Of a stretch of 64,000 bases of DNA, positions 40,497 through 48,945 are shown piece by piece. Numbering within the stretch: the stretch's first letter is position 1; every line of letters begins with the position of its first letter. A model generated the notes under the pieces. That model was not told the origin of the DNA, did no database searches, and worked only from the letters and a program-made list of their open reading frames with translations. The stretch is from Sphingomonas oleivorans (GTDB taxonomy: Bacteria; Pseudomonadota; Alphaproteobacteria; Sphingomonadales; Sphingomonadaceae): positions 124,001-188,000 of the forward strand of contig NZ_NWBU01000005.1 of assembly GCF_003050615.1 (NCBI RefSeq), in the 5' to 3' direction. The position numbers and the translations under genes are program-made.

Positions 40497-41336
40497 TCAG
40501 CGTGAGGCCAGGGGAAATCGCGCCAGGACGTCGATGTCGGCCGGGTCGTGCTGGACGATGAGCCTGGCCTTCAGGGTGGCGGCCAGCTTTTGCAGGCGAT
40601 CCATCGAGGCCAGGGAGTCCGCGCGCTCACTGTTCCAGGTCGGCACGGCCTGCGCCGCCCATTGGGCTTCCAGGTGAACGACGTCGCCGCTCAGGATGAC
40701 GGGGCCGCGCTCGTGCAGTCGCACGAGCAGCGCGGTCGCGCCGGGCGTATGACCGGGCATGGCCAGGATCACCACCGATCCGTCGCCGAACACGTCGCGG
40801 TCGCCTTCGATCGGATCGACCCGAGCGCCGCCGGTCAGCCAAGGCGCGAGCAAGGCCTTATCCGCGCCGAACGGGGTCTTGCCGGCCTGCAGCGCAGCCC
40901 AGTCGCCGGCCCCGATCAGCAGGGTGGCCTTCGGGAAGGCCGCCGCCTGGCCCACATGGTCGAAATGATAATGGCTGATCGCCAGCCGGCTGATCTGGTC
41001 GGGCCGCACGCCGACCTTCGCCAGCTGGCTGGGCAGGTCGGCCGCCAGCGTCGGGCTGATCGGCTGGGCGTCGACCGGCTTTCCGAGCAGGGCGGCCGGC
41101 AGGCCCGCATCCCATAGCAGATAGTCGTTGCCATGACGGACGAGGTAACAGCCGTTGCTCAAGCGGCGCGATTGTCCCGCATAGGCGCCAGTGTCCGAGA
41201 GGGGCGAGGCGTCGTTCATCTGGATCTCGCCGCAGTTCAGACGCCAGAGGCTGATTTCAGGGGCCGCCGCGTTCGATCGCGAAGCTGCCAGCGCCAGGAC
41301 GAAGACCGCACCCAGCGCGCGCCAGGGAATGTGCAT
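40497..41336 (-). CDS. exported metallo-beta-lactamase-fold hydrolase, N-acyl-homoserine-lactonase-like
   Basis: A 279-aa MBL-fold enzyme with a signal peptide (MHIPWRALGAVFVLALAASRSNA). The zinc motif 'ISHYHFDHVGQA' gives His122, His124, Asp126 and His127; 'MPGHTPGATALLV' and 'LSGDVVHL' give the further His and bridging Asp; 'IVQHDPADI' the last His. 'LWDAGLP' and the overall order resemble AiiA/AttM lactonases. Substrate is unproved: a lactone signal or another ester in the periplasm. It is divergent from an AraC gene that probably controls it. Confidence 0.85.
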   Translation of the reverse strand: MHIPWRALGAVFVLALAASRSNAAAPEISLWRLNCGEIQMNDASPLSDTGAYAGQSRRLSNGCYLVRHGNDYLLWDAGLPAALLGKPVDAQPISPTLAADLPSQLAKVGVRPDQISRLAISHYHFDHVGQAAAFPKATLLIGAGDWAALQAGKTPFGADKALLAPWLTGGARVDPIEGDRDVFGDGSVVILAMPGHTPGATALLVRLHERGPVILSGDVVHLEAQWAAQAVPTWNSERADSLASMDRLQKLAATLKARLIVQHDPADIDVLARFPLASR

Positions 41337-41470
41337 GGGAAAACCTCCTTTTCGGTGGGAGGCATCCTTATGGAGCAGCCACGACCGGACGCGCCCGTAT
41401 CGACCATGAATGAGCCCGAAACGCTCACTGACGGCTTGCCTTCGCCGGGCGCGATGGCCATGGCCTTGGC

Positions 41471-42364
41471 ATGAGCGGCAGAGCCTCAGCTGGATCGGAT
41501 CAGGGCTTGCGACAGGCGCTGCTGGCGCGGCTGTCCGCGCTCAGCCTGGGCGCCGGCGTCAGCGGCCCGGTCGCGCATGGCGCGCCCGGCGCGGCGCGGG
41601 TGTTCAGCTATTGCGTCTTTGCCCGGGAGCAGATCCGCCGGCAGCAGCTCGACCAGCCGGCGATCGTCGTCATTGTGAGCGGAACGAAGGAGCTTTGGAC
41701 CGGCGACGTCTGCGAGCGTCTCCCTGCCGGGATTCCGTTCGTCATGCCGGCTGGAACATCCTTCGACATCGTCAACATTCCCGACAGCCGCACGGGGCGC
41801 TACGAGTCCGTTTGCATGAATGTCGACGCGGAGTTGCGCGGCGCGATCCGCCAATTGCCTGGAATGGCGGCCGAGCAGCCGAGCCCGGCGCGCGGGCGGA
41901 TGATCGAGCTGACACCGGACTTGGTCGAGGCCTATGGCCACGCGGCCACGACCGTCGCCGATCCACGCCATGGGCCTGCGCTCGCGCGCCACCGCATTCT
42001 GGAAATACTGATGCTGGTCAGATCCTCGCCAGCGGCGCGGCTTCTGTTCGCCGCCTCGATCGTCGAGAGGGCGGAGCTTGTCCTGCGGAGCGATCCGGGG
42101 CGGGCCTGGCGCGTCGAGGACCTCGCGCGAGCGCTTGGCTTGGGCGCCTCCACCCTGCGACGACGCCTGGCCAGGGAAGCGACGTCGTTCAGGGACCTGC
42201 TGCTGGCGACGCGCATGGCAGCGGCGGGAAATCTGCTTGGCTCGCCGGCCTATTCCGTCACACAGGCGGCTGAGGCGGTGGGATACAGCTCGCGCTCCCA
42301 TTTCGCGCGAAGGTTCCGCGCCGCCCATGGCATGCCTCCCAGCAAAATGCGGGCGAGCGGCTGA
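41471..42364 (+). CDS. AraC-family transcriptional regulator
   Basis: A 297-aa regulator with an N-terminal cupin-like sensing domain ('DQPAIVVIVSGTKELWTGDVCERLPAGIPFVMPAGTSFDIVNIPD') and a C-terminal double HTH: 'WRVEDLARALGLGASTLRRRLAREATSFRDLLLATRMAAAGNLL' and 'SVTQAAEAVGYSSRSHFARRFRAAHGMPPSKMR'. It is divergent from the MBL hydrolase gene with 134 bases between. GST and the duplicated gene tail lie downstream. Confidence 0.93.
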   Translation: MSGRASAGSDQGLRQALLARLSALSLGAGVSGPVAHGAPGAARVFSYCVFAREQIRRQQLDQPAIVVIVSGTKELWTGDVCERLPAGIPFVMPAGTSFDIVNIPDSRTGRYESVCMNVDAELRGAIRQLPGMAAEQPSPARGRMIELTPDLVEAYGHAATTVADPRHGPALARHRILEILMLVRSSPAARLLFAASIVERAELVLRSDPGRAWRVEDLARALGLGASTLRRRLAREATSFRDLLLATRMAAAGNLLGSPAYSVTQAAEAVGYSSRSHFARRFRAAHGMPPSKMRASG

Positions 42365-42445
42365 TCACGGTCATGCCGGACGCCCATGCCAGCACTGGCT
42401 TTTCATGTCAGCGCTGGCTTTTGACGCTTTGCGGGCATTGAGCTG

Positions 42446-42535
42446 CTGCCAGCTCGGCGGCACGCCGATCCGTGCCACGGTGGACTGGAAGATGACATTG
42501 GATTGAGCGCCGGTTCGGGCGGGCGGCGGCGTCAT
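42446..42535 (+). pseudogene. duplicated 3' tail of the secreted-protein gene (copy 2)
   Basis: The bases from 42459 encode GTPIRATVDWKMTLD and a stop, the same C-terminus as the protein ending at 39612 (one Ile to Met change), and the similarity runs on into 'gagcgccggttcgggcgggcg' after the stop. Upstream of 42459 there is no more of the gene. This is a broken partial duplicate, with the globin, MBL and AraC genes lying between the two tails. Confidence 0.8.
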
Positions 42536-42666
42536 TTCCCGCGCGGCATCGTCGTCCGATCCTTTGCACCGGGGGCTGGTCAACGCGCATTCGCGGTGCG
42601 ATCAGGCGCGGCGGCCGCTTCATCCGATGCGATGGCGAGGCCGGATCGGGATGGGAGGCATGCGCC

Positions 42667-43386
42667 ATGTACGAGCTCTACATCGGCAACAAAAATTATT
42701 CGTCCTGGTCGCTCCGGCCCTGGCTGCTGATGCAACAGCTTGGCATTTCCTTCCATGAACGGCTGGTGCCCTTTGGCGACGGCGCGTTCGAGGCCTTCTC
42801 GCCGAGCGGAAAGGTGCCATGCCTCGTCGATGGCCCCCGGCTCCTGTGGGACTCGCTCGGGATCACCGAATATCTGGCCGAACGCCATGCCGGGGTCTGG
42901 CCGGCCGATCCCGACGCCCGCGCCTGGGCCCGATGCGCGGCGGCCGAGATGCATTCGGGCTTTGGCGCCCTGCGTGAGCGATGCACGATGAACCTCGGCA
43001 TCCGCGTGCGCCTCGACGCGATGCCGCCATCGCTCGCGCGCGAGATCGCGCGCATCGACGCGCTCTGGCAGCAAGGGCTCGACCGCTTCGGAGGGCCGTT
43101 CCTGGCAGGCAGCGTCTTCACTGCGGCAGACGCCTTCTTCGCGCCTGTCGCCTTTCGGTTCATGATCTACGGCATCGAGACAAGCGCGCCCGCAAATGCC
43201 TATGCCGCGCGGCTGCGCATGCTCGGGCCGATGCGGGCATGGTATGAAGCGGCGATCGCAGAGCATTGGCGCGATCCGGAGCATGAGGAAGAGGCTCGGC
43301 GCGCCGGCAGCTGGACTGCGGATCTTCGCAGCCAGCCGCACCGCCGCCGGGACAGCGCCTCTTCCTCGACCGCCGCAATCACATGA
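42667..43386 (+). CDS. glutathione S-transferase family protein
   Basis: A 239-aa GST: thioredoxin-like N-domain 'MYELYIGNKNYSSWSLRPWLLMQQLGISFHE' with the catalytic-site Ser, 'SGKVPCLVDGPRLLWDSLGITEYLAE' with the cis-Pro and glutathione-binding Asp-Ser; then the helical C-domain ('GGPFLAGSVFTAADAFFAPVAFR'). The NKNYSSWSLRPW start is a recognisable proteobacterial subgroup. A 20-residue Arg/Ser tail looks disordered. The start has GGGAGGCATGCGCC upstream. Confidence 0.92.
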   Translation: MYELYIGNKNYSSWSLRPWLLMQQLGISFHERLVPFGDGAFEAFSPSGKVPCLVDGPRLLWDSLGITEYLAERHAGVWPADPDARAWARCAAAEMHSGFGALRERCTMNLGIRVRLDAMPPSLAREIARIDALWQQGLDRFGGPFLAGSVFTAADAFFAPVAFRFMIYGIETSAPANAYAARLRMLGPMRAWYEAAIAEHWRDPEHEEEARRAGSWTADLRSQPHRRRDSASSSTAAIT

Positions 43387-43491
43387 TCACCCAAGCCTTG
43401 CGAACAGGCTCTCATCGTCCATGCCGGCCTCCATTCCAGCCCGCCATGCTCGAAAGCGGCGCTGCAGCCTTCGCGCAGACGACGTCCTCGA

Positions 43492-44592
43492 TCAATCCGC
43501 TTCCGTCTGCTCCCGCCCCGCTGGGCTCCCGCGTAGAGCATGCGGAAAATGCGGCTGGCCGTCGTTCGATAGAAGCACCGCGATCCAGCGGGTGCTCTCG
43601 AACTGGGTGCAGACCATCATCAGCATGAGCGTCAGCGGCACGGCGAGGAAAGCGCCGGGCATTCCCCACAGAAAGCTCCAGAAGGACAGTGCCAGGATGG
43701 TCGCGACAGGGTCGATATTCTGCGTATCCGCCTGCATCCTCGGATATATGAGGTTGCCGATTACGAATGCGGCCACCTGGATGCCGCCGAACACGACCAC
43801 CGCCGGCCACACTGTCGGAAATTGCAGCAGCGCGAACAAGGCGGGCACCACCGATCCGATGGTGACCCCGATGATTGGGATGTAGGAAAGGAGGAAGAGG
43901 ATGATCGCCCAGAAGAGCGCATTGTCGAGGCCCATGGTCACCATCACGAGCCCCGAAATGCCCGCGAGCATCAATCCGGTCAGCGTCTGCACCGAAACAT
44001 AGGTCTCGATGTCCGCTGCGATCCTTCCCATCCCCGCCCTGATTGCCTGCGCGTGATCCGACGAAGCGGCAATATTGCGCACCTTCGGCGCGATCCTGGC
44101 GCGCGATGCGAGCATGAAGCCGAAATAGACGATCATGAGGAAGACGCCGGACACTATGTCCTGCACACCCGCCAGCACGTCACCCGCCAACCGGGGAACG
44201 TTGATCCGGCCGACCAGGTTGCTAAGGTGCAGCGGCTCGTCCAGACCCAGCCAACGACCGGTCCCTTCCACCAGCTGGTCGAGCCGCGCGACCAGCGCCG
44301 GCCCCTGCTCCGCTATCTCCACCCCACCCTGCGCGATCACATAGATCGCGCCGAATGCGGAAATGCCGATGATTGCCCCCGCCAGTGCCACCACTGCCCA
44401 GCCGGGCGACCTCGGCCACCGGCGCCCGATGGACCGTACCAGCGCGTTGACCAGAATCGCCAGCACGAACGCCACGACCACAGGGATGAGGATGCTCCGA
44501 AGGAAGTAGAGCAAGGCCATTCCGGCGGCGGTGCCGGTAATTACCTGCGCAATGCCAACGGGCGCAGTCCTCAATTCCCTGTCTCCTGCCAT
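43492..44592 (-). CDS. AI-2E (PerM/YdiK) family transporter
   Basis: A 366-aa membrane protein with about eight helices: paired N-terminal helices ('GMALLYFLRSILIPVVVAFVLAILV', 'WAVVALAGAIIGISAFGAIYVIA'), a soluble loop, and the conserved C-terminal block ('GLDNALFWAIILFLLSYIPIIGVTIGSVVPALFALLQF', 'VFGGIQVAAFVIGNLIYPRMQ', 'FLWGMPGAFLAVPLTLMLMMVC'). The family exports small molecules, proposed for autoinducer-2 or works as Na+/H+ antiporters. The start at 44592 follows AGGAGACGG; the longer frame to 44736 is not family-like. Confidence 0.9.
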   Translation of the reverse strand: MAGDRELRTAPVGIAQVITGTAAGMALLYFLRSILIPVVVAFVLAILVNALVRSIGRRWPRSPGWAVVALAGAIIGISAFGAIYVIAQGGVEIAEQGPALVARLDQLVEGTGRWLGLDEPLHLSNLVGRINVPRLAGDVLAGVQDIVSGVFLMIVYFGFMLASRARIAPKVRNIAASSDHAQAIRAGMGRIAADIETYVSVQTLTGLMLAGISGLVMVTMGLDNALFWAIILFLLSYIPIIGVTIGSVVPALFALLQFPTVWPAVVVFGGIQVAAFVIGNLIYPRMQADTQNIDPVATILALSFWSFLWGMPGAFLAVPLTLMLMMVCTQFESTRWIAVLLSNDGQPHFPHALRGSPAGREQTEAD

Positions 44593-45070
44593 CCGTCTCC
44601 TGCCATCGCCAGCCAGCGCCCCACGCGTCGCTCCTGCATCAAGCCTGGGGCACCTGTATATCATGGCCATGAACGGCGCCGATGTGAACTCGCAGGTCCA
44701 CTTTCCCTCCTGGGGGCGCTTGACGCCCGGCGTCATCGCCGGGGCTGCCTGAACTGGCCGATTTCGGTCGGTCCGCTTCCGTCAACGGGAGGTGAAAAGC
44801 GGACGCTGATGTCGTGCAGCGGACCGGCGTCCGGCAAGCGCTGGCACCTCCAGCCCTGGCCCACCGTCCCATTCCTTTAGCCAATCGACCGCTTCTCGCC
44901 GATCAGGGCCTGCGCGCACGCCGGAGTGGGTCTACTCTCTTAGCGCCACGCCGCCGTGGTCGCGTTCACCGACTACATCACCCGATACTTCGTGATGGCA
45001 CGCGAGGTCGAACGGCGCTTCGCTCCCTGAATGTCGGCAAGCGCATAATCCAGAAATACGGCGCCTCGGC
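44593..45070. other. gene-free stretch with a dispersed repeat remnant
   Basis: About 480 bases without a credible gene. Positions 44748-44810 read 'cctgaactggccgatttcgg' then 'tcggtccgcttccgtcaac' and 'ggtgaaaagcggacgctg', one of the clearest members of the dispersed intergenic family. It marks the left border of the caspase module. Confidence 0.5.
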
Positions 45071-47011
45071 TCAGCTCTCTCCTACAGGTCCAGCCGAGCT
45101 TGAAGTTCCGGAGGTCGTGATACGATCCGAGTGCCCTTCGATGAGCGAAGGCACGGGCAGCAGGAACCATGGCGATCTATCGGGAAAGAGGAGGCAGGCC
45201 AACAGGGAAGCCATGGCTGTTCCCGAACTGCCCGGTGACGGGAAGTTCGGCCAGGCAGCTTCCAAGTCGGACACGCGCCAGAAATCATGTCCCACCTGAA
45301 ACACGGCGTTCGTACCTCCAGCGATATGCTCAACGCCGAACTGGCCGTAGTCCTCCGGAAGGTAGGCGTTCAGCGCAAGATGATCGAGATGATGAAGCGA
45401 GGAATCAAACTCGTCGGCCAAGTCGAAGAGACTCGACAAGCGCAGAAGCGCGATCACGAACTCGGTGGGTTGCGCGACCATCTCAATATTCGGCTGCGCG
45501 GGCTGATTGCTGCGCGCCACGAGATAGCCGAGAACCTTGGAGGGATCGAGGTCCGCGCGCGCTACGCGCCCTCCGCAACTGACCGCGGATGTAAACATAT
45601 GTCCGAGCATCCGCTCGGCCTCCTCGTCGAGGCCGACGCGCGCTGACGCAGTCAACGCGGATATGACGTACGGCGCCTGGCAATCGCTCATGGCAACGAG
45701 CGAGAGCGAGTACGTTTCAAAAATCCGGGCGAACAGGTCAGCAAGTCTTGTCGCAGCCAGCTCGGCATCGAGCCCGACCGCCAACCGGGCATGGACGGCA
45801 TACCCGGCCCATCCGAGCAACTTGGACAGGCGGATTGGGAGGTAATAGAGGTCACCCATTCCGCCGGTCACCAACGCGTATCGATAGCTGTCGACGGATT
45901 CCACCACGTCCCCTATCGCATGCTCGACCAAGACAGCGATCTCAGCGCAACAAGAAGCGAGATAAACCGCAATCTTAGGCTCGGCCGAGAAGGGCAACGT
46001 GGCGACGGCACACGCTGCCTTGACTTCGATCTCGCGGAACCGATCTCGCGAGTCCCGAGCCTGCGCGGCGCAGGCTTCCGAGACGCGACAGGAAAAGTCG
46101 ATCAGGACGACGGGGTCGGCCTGCAAGTCCGACAGCAGCGGCGTGAGCCGATCAAGGAAAGCGCGAGGCTCCCATCGCGTCGGGATAGCGACATAAGGCT
46201 CCCAAAGACGAGGCAGGCCGGCACGGATCGCAGCGGTCGTATTGGCGTCGGGCCATCCGACGAGGACACTCCGCAACGGAGCGTTGCCCGTGCCGGCATG
46301 CGGATTCTTGCAGAAGCTGGAAGGCCCGTAGAGATTGAGCCCCCAGACGACGGGAGTCTGGGCCCCAGCGGCGCTGACACGTTCGGATACGGCCCTGCCG
46401 ATCTCGACAAGGTCCAGAGCGGGCTTGCTGTCCTGTAGGAAGATGTCGCCGCGAATGCATTCAAGAAGTGCGGCGGTGCCAATGCCATGGCCGCCCACCT
46501 CGATGGCCTCCTCATCGGATGCCGCTGTCGCCAGCAACGTTACGCCGGGCGTGCCGAATTCGCCCATGACCTCCGATTTCAGGATCACGTTGAGGTCCGA
46601 AATCAGACCGCCCGACTGACAGGCGTCTATGACGAGATAGGTCTGCTTCGGCGTGGCTTCTGCGATCATCCGGAACAGGTCCGCCAGCGAGAGCGCCGTT
46701 GCCGAGAGGCCTTGCAAGCGCGAATCCCGCGTCGCCATGTAGAAGCTGCCGCCGCTCACCGCGCCGTGTCCGGCGAAAGCGATCGCGAGCGTGTCCAGGG
46801 TTCCGGCGCCAAACAACATCGCCGTCAGAGCCTCGCGGACTTCCTGCAAGGTCGGTGACAGCAGGAGGCGCGACCGAGCTGTATCATAGTCGCCGACATC
46901 CGGCTTTATCAGCGCCTCGAAAATGCCGGTCGCGTCGGCCTCTGCGCCGGTGAGAGAGCTTAAGTGATCATAGTCGTTGCAACCGATCGCCAGAAGCGCT
47001 CTGCCACTCAT
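45071..47011 (-). CDS. caspase-family (C14-like) peptidase with large unknown C-terminal region
   Basis: A 646-aa cytoplasmic protein. Residues 1-230 form a caspase/metacaspase p20-like domain: 'MSGRALLAIGCNDYDHLSSLTGAEADATGIFEALI', 'DTLAIAFAGHGAVSGGSFYMATRD' with catalytic His82, and 'QTYLVIDACQSGGLISDL' with nucleophile Cys131. From about 250 to the end there is no domain I know; 'VLVGWPDANTTAAIRAGLPRLWEPYVAIPTRWEPRAFLDRL' and several Leu/Ala-rich helices suggest a helical regulatory or repeat region. There is no signal peptide or membrane segment. Its ATG overlaps the stop of the upstream gene (ATGA). In bacteria such peptidases are often parts of abortive-infection or programmed-death systems, their partner being target or trigger. 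Confidence 0.87.
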   Translation of the reverse strand: MSGRALLAIGCNDYDHLSSLTGAEADATGIFEALIKPDVGDYDTARSRLLLSPTLQEVREALTAMLFGAGTLDTLAIAFAGHGAVSGGSFYMATRDSRLQGLSATALSLADLFRMIAEATPKQTYLVIDACQSGGLISDLNVILKSEVMGEFGTPGVTLLATAASDEEAIEVGGHGIGTAALLECIRGDIFLQDSKPALDLVEIGRAVSERVSAAGAQTPVVWGLNLYGPSSFCKNPHAGTGNAPLRSVLVGWPDANTTAAIRAGLPRLWEPYVAIPTRWEPRAFLDRLTPLLSDLQADPVVLIDFSCRVSEACAAQARDSRDRFREIEVKAACAVATLPFSAEPKIAVYLASCCAEIAVLVEHAIGDVVESVDSYRYALVTGGMGDLYYLPIRLSKLLGWAGYAVHARLAVGLDAELAATRLADLFARIFETYSLSLVAMSDCQAPYVISALTASARVGLDEEAERMLGHMFTSAVSCGGRVARADLDPSKVLGYLVARSNQPAQPNIEMVAQPTEFVIALLRLSSLFDLADEFDSSLHHLDHLALNAYLPEDYGQFGVEHIAGGTNAVFQVGHDFWRVSDLEAAWPNFPSPGSSGTAMASLLACLLFPDRSPWFLLPVPSLIEGHSDRITTSGTSSSAGPVGES

Positions 47012-47658
47012 TGGTCAGCCTGCTTGAACTTCGATTTCCGCTCGGCTTCCCTGACTAGGGCTGCCTGAATCTTCTCAGCTTTGATCTTCTCGATTTCAGC
47101 TTCGATCTCTGGAGGCACGTTCTGCATCTCGCTGGCTATGCGCTCGGCCATTTCGGGACCGACATGGATCTGCGGCATGCTGACATTTCCGTCGCGGTCG
47201 ACTCCAAGTTGGATCTTGCTGAACATCTCGAGGATCGACTGCGAGAACGAACCGGCAGCCTGTGCGCTGACAACGTTTCCAACTTTCTCTGCCGCGGCAC
47301 CGACAACGCCATACATGTTCTGGGCGAACTGCTTCTCCATTTCTTCGTTGATCGGGAGAATCGTTCGACCGATCAGGCCTAGATCGTTGTCAGCGATTTC
47401 CTTGAAAGGGATGAGCCACTCGGCTGATAACGTGTGCATCGTGGTATCGGGCTCCGGCTCCCGCGCCGCGTGCACCCAGTTGGCGCCGTGATTCATCCTC
47501 AAGACGTTATGCTCGCTTACGAACATTTTGCGCGACTGTTCCTGCATCCTGCCCATGAGGGCCACTACGGAAGACTCGAAAGCTTCGTCGTCCTCTCTCC
47601 GCTCGAAACAGATAATTCGAGGGTCAGCCTTTTCGGGCGCGTCACTGGCGTTGGTCAT
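47008..47658 (-). CDS. unknown protein coupled to the caspase-like peptidase
   Basis: A 216-aa protein I do not recognise. The N-terminal half ('RIICFERREDDEAFESSVVALMGRMQEQSRKMFVSEHNVLRMNHGANWVHAARE') looks globular; the middle ('QFAQNMYGVVGAAAEKVGNVVSAQAAGSFSQSILEMFSKI') is amphipathic and small-residue-rich, a possible helical bundle or membrane-active segment; the C-terminus ('PPEIEAEIEKIKAEKIQAALVREAERKSKFKQ') is a charged coiled-coil-like helix. No signal peptide. The four-base overlap with the peptidase gene implies matched synthesis. It could be the peptidase's substrate, an adaptor, or a pore-type effector; none is shown. Start 47658 (MTNASD) is tentative, with a weak ribosome-binding site. 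Confidence 0.7.
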   Translation of the reverse strand: MTNASDAPEKADPRIICFERREDDEAFESSVVALMGRMQEQSRKMFVSEHNVLRMNHGANWVHAAREPEPDTTMHTLSAEWLIPFKEIADNDLGLIGRTILPINEEMEKQFAQNMYGVVGAAAEKVGNVVSAQAAGSFSQSILEMFSKIQLGVDRDGNVSMPQIHVGPEMAERIASEMQNVPPEIEAEIEKIKAEKIQAALVREAERKSKFKQADQ

Positions 47659-48102
47659 CAGCCACTCTATCATACCACGCGAATTGTGGCGCACGCGCTA
47701 ACTGCACCCTGGTGACACTCGGACGCGCGCGGTGCGCCTTCTTGCGCCGCTGCCCAGCGCTGGCGTCACTCGGCGCGACCAATGCCGCGATGACGAAGCT
47801 TGCTGGAAGAAGCTCATCCCTCATTGCGAATAAGACTGGGGCGGACAAGCTTGGAAGTAAAGCGCGCATCACCGCTTCGGTGCAGCATAGTCGGCACTGC
47901 ACGGATCATGAAACGCGTTGGAGCCAATCGGGCGGCCGCTTTCAGGTGGTGCTGATTGTCGCCGGGATCACCGAAATTGGCGCGAAGCTGCCCCGCACGC
48001 CGCAAAGGGCTGCTTATGACTCAACAACGGATCCCTAGCAGACCAATAGCCTAGTGCTATGATCTTGTGCTGAGGAATATTGCAGCGGGAGGAGCGCTAC
48101 TC
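47659..48102. promoter_or_regulatory. divergent control region of the caspase module and membrane gene
   Basis: 444 bases between divergent genes. It should hold both promoters. Near 47925-47990 are 'gggcggccgctttcaggtgg' and 'atcaccgaaattggcgcgaa', decayed members of the dispersed intergenic family. A GGGAGGAG at 48088-48095 sets a GTG start at 48103. A 108-codon rightward frame at 47712 has no protein-like features. Confidence 0.45.
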
Positions 48103-48621
48103 GTGGATAAGTTCATCTCGTGGCTCGAAGCGCACGATAAGCTGTCGGGGTGGGCGCAATTTTTGGGCGCCATGCTCGCATTGCTCCTAACATATTTCAC
48201 CGCGTTCGCGCCACTCTGGCGTCGCAGGAGGCAATTGCATCGCGCTGCCTTACGGCTTCTATCGAATGGCTATGAAGCAATCGAAAGCTATCATCGTACG
48301 TCCGCGAATTTTTTACCCTTTCCATTGTCTCTTCGCGCAGCAGCTCTAACAATGACGGGAGTGGCAGACGAAATTGACCGCTTCCCAGTTTTCGAGCTTG
48401 ATGATCAAGGATCTCGTTCAGTTGCACGCTATCTAATCGCAATGGCCATTATTCTTAAGGGATTGGAGCTTTTTCTCGAGCCGATTGCGGCCGAACTTGA
48501 GGGGCGAGAGGCTACCGCAGAGGATCAAGTAACAATAAGGACTTTTGTCGGTGAACGGTTGGATTTTGTGCGCGCTATGATGACTGGGGCAGAACTCAAG
48601 CGTCCCGAATGGCCCGTCTAG
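48103..48621 (+). CDS. hypothetical single-pass membrane protein, low GC
   Basis: A 172-aa protein of unknown family. After a short soluble start ('VDKFISWLEAHDKLSGWAQF') a hydrophobic helix spans about 22-40 ('LGAMLALLLTYFTAFAPLW') followed by RRRRQ, so N-terminus outside and C-terminus in the cytoplasm is likely. The rest is a helical cytoplasmic domain ('SNGYEAIESYHRTSANFLPF', 'ARYLIAMAIILKGLELFLEPIAAELEG'). Base composition is visibly poorer in GC than the surroundings, a sign of transfer. GTG start with GGGAGGAG seven bases upstream. It is divergent from the caspase pair; whether it belongs to the same system is open. Confidence 0.62.
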   Translation: MDKFISWLEAHDKLSGWAQFLGAMLALLLTYFTAFAPLWRRRRQLHRAALRLLSNGYEAIESYHRTSANFLPFPLSLRAAALTMTGVADEIDRFPVFELDDQGSRSVARYLIAMAIILKGLELFLEPIAAELEGREATAEDQVTIRTFVGERLDFVRAMMTGAELKRPEWPV

Positions 48622-48945
48622 ACCTCGTGCAGCAATAGCTTGCTGGATGAGGAAAGTCCGTTTTCAATCACTGGCGCACAGCAGGATCGCCAGCCGACGA
48701 GCGGCCGCTTTTTGGGTCTCGCCCCCGTTGAATGGCTGCAATTGGGCGCTGAACTGCCCGACTGAAGTTGGCCGATAGCGGTCCGGCAGCCTCGTGCCAA
48801 CGCGGTGCAACAGCGGACATATTCCGCGCCTTGTCGTCGATGCGCCCCGCTCACTCCGCCTGCAGCGATTAATTCGGAAAGGAATAGGATCAGCGATCCC
48901 GCGGCCTCGGGGAAATGAGGCATTGCCTGTTCATGAGGCGCGACC
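48622..48945. repeat. intergenic stretch with dispersed repeat remnants
   Basis: 324 bases between convergent genes, no coding frame. It contains 'gaaagtccgttttcaatcac', 'gagcggccgctttttgggtc', 'gctgaactgcccgactgaag' and 'ttggccgatagcggtccgg'. The 'tgaactg-ccga' and 'cggccgcttt' pieces are also at 44748 and 47925, supporting one decayed repeat family. Confidence 0.5.

Noticed and set aside
47712-48038. 108-codon plus-strand frame between the caspase module and the membrane gene
   Set aside because: No ribosome-binding site and no hydrophobic or domain pattern; it runs over decayed repeat sequence.
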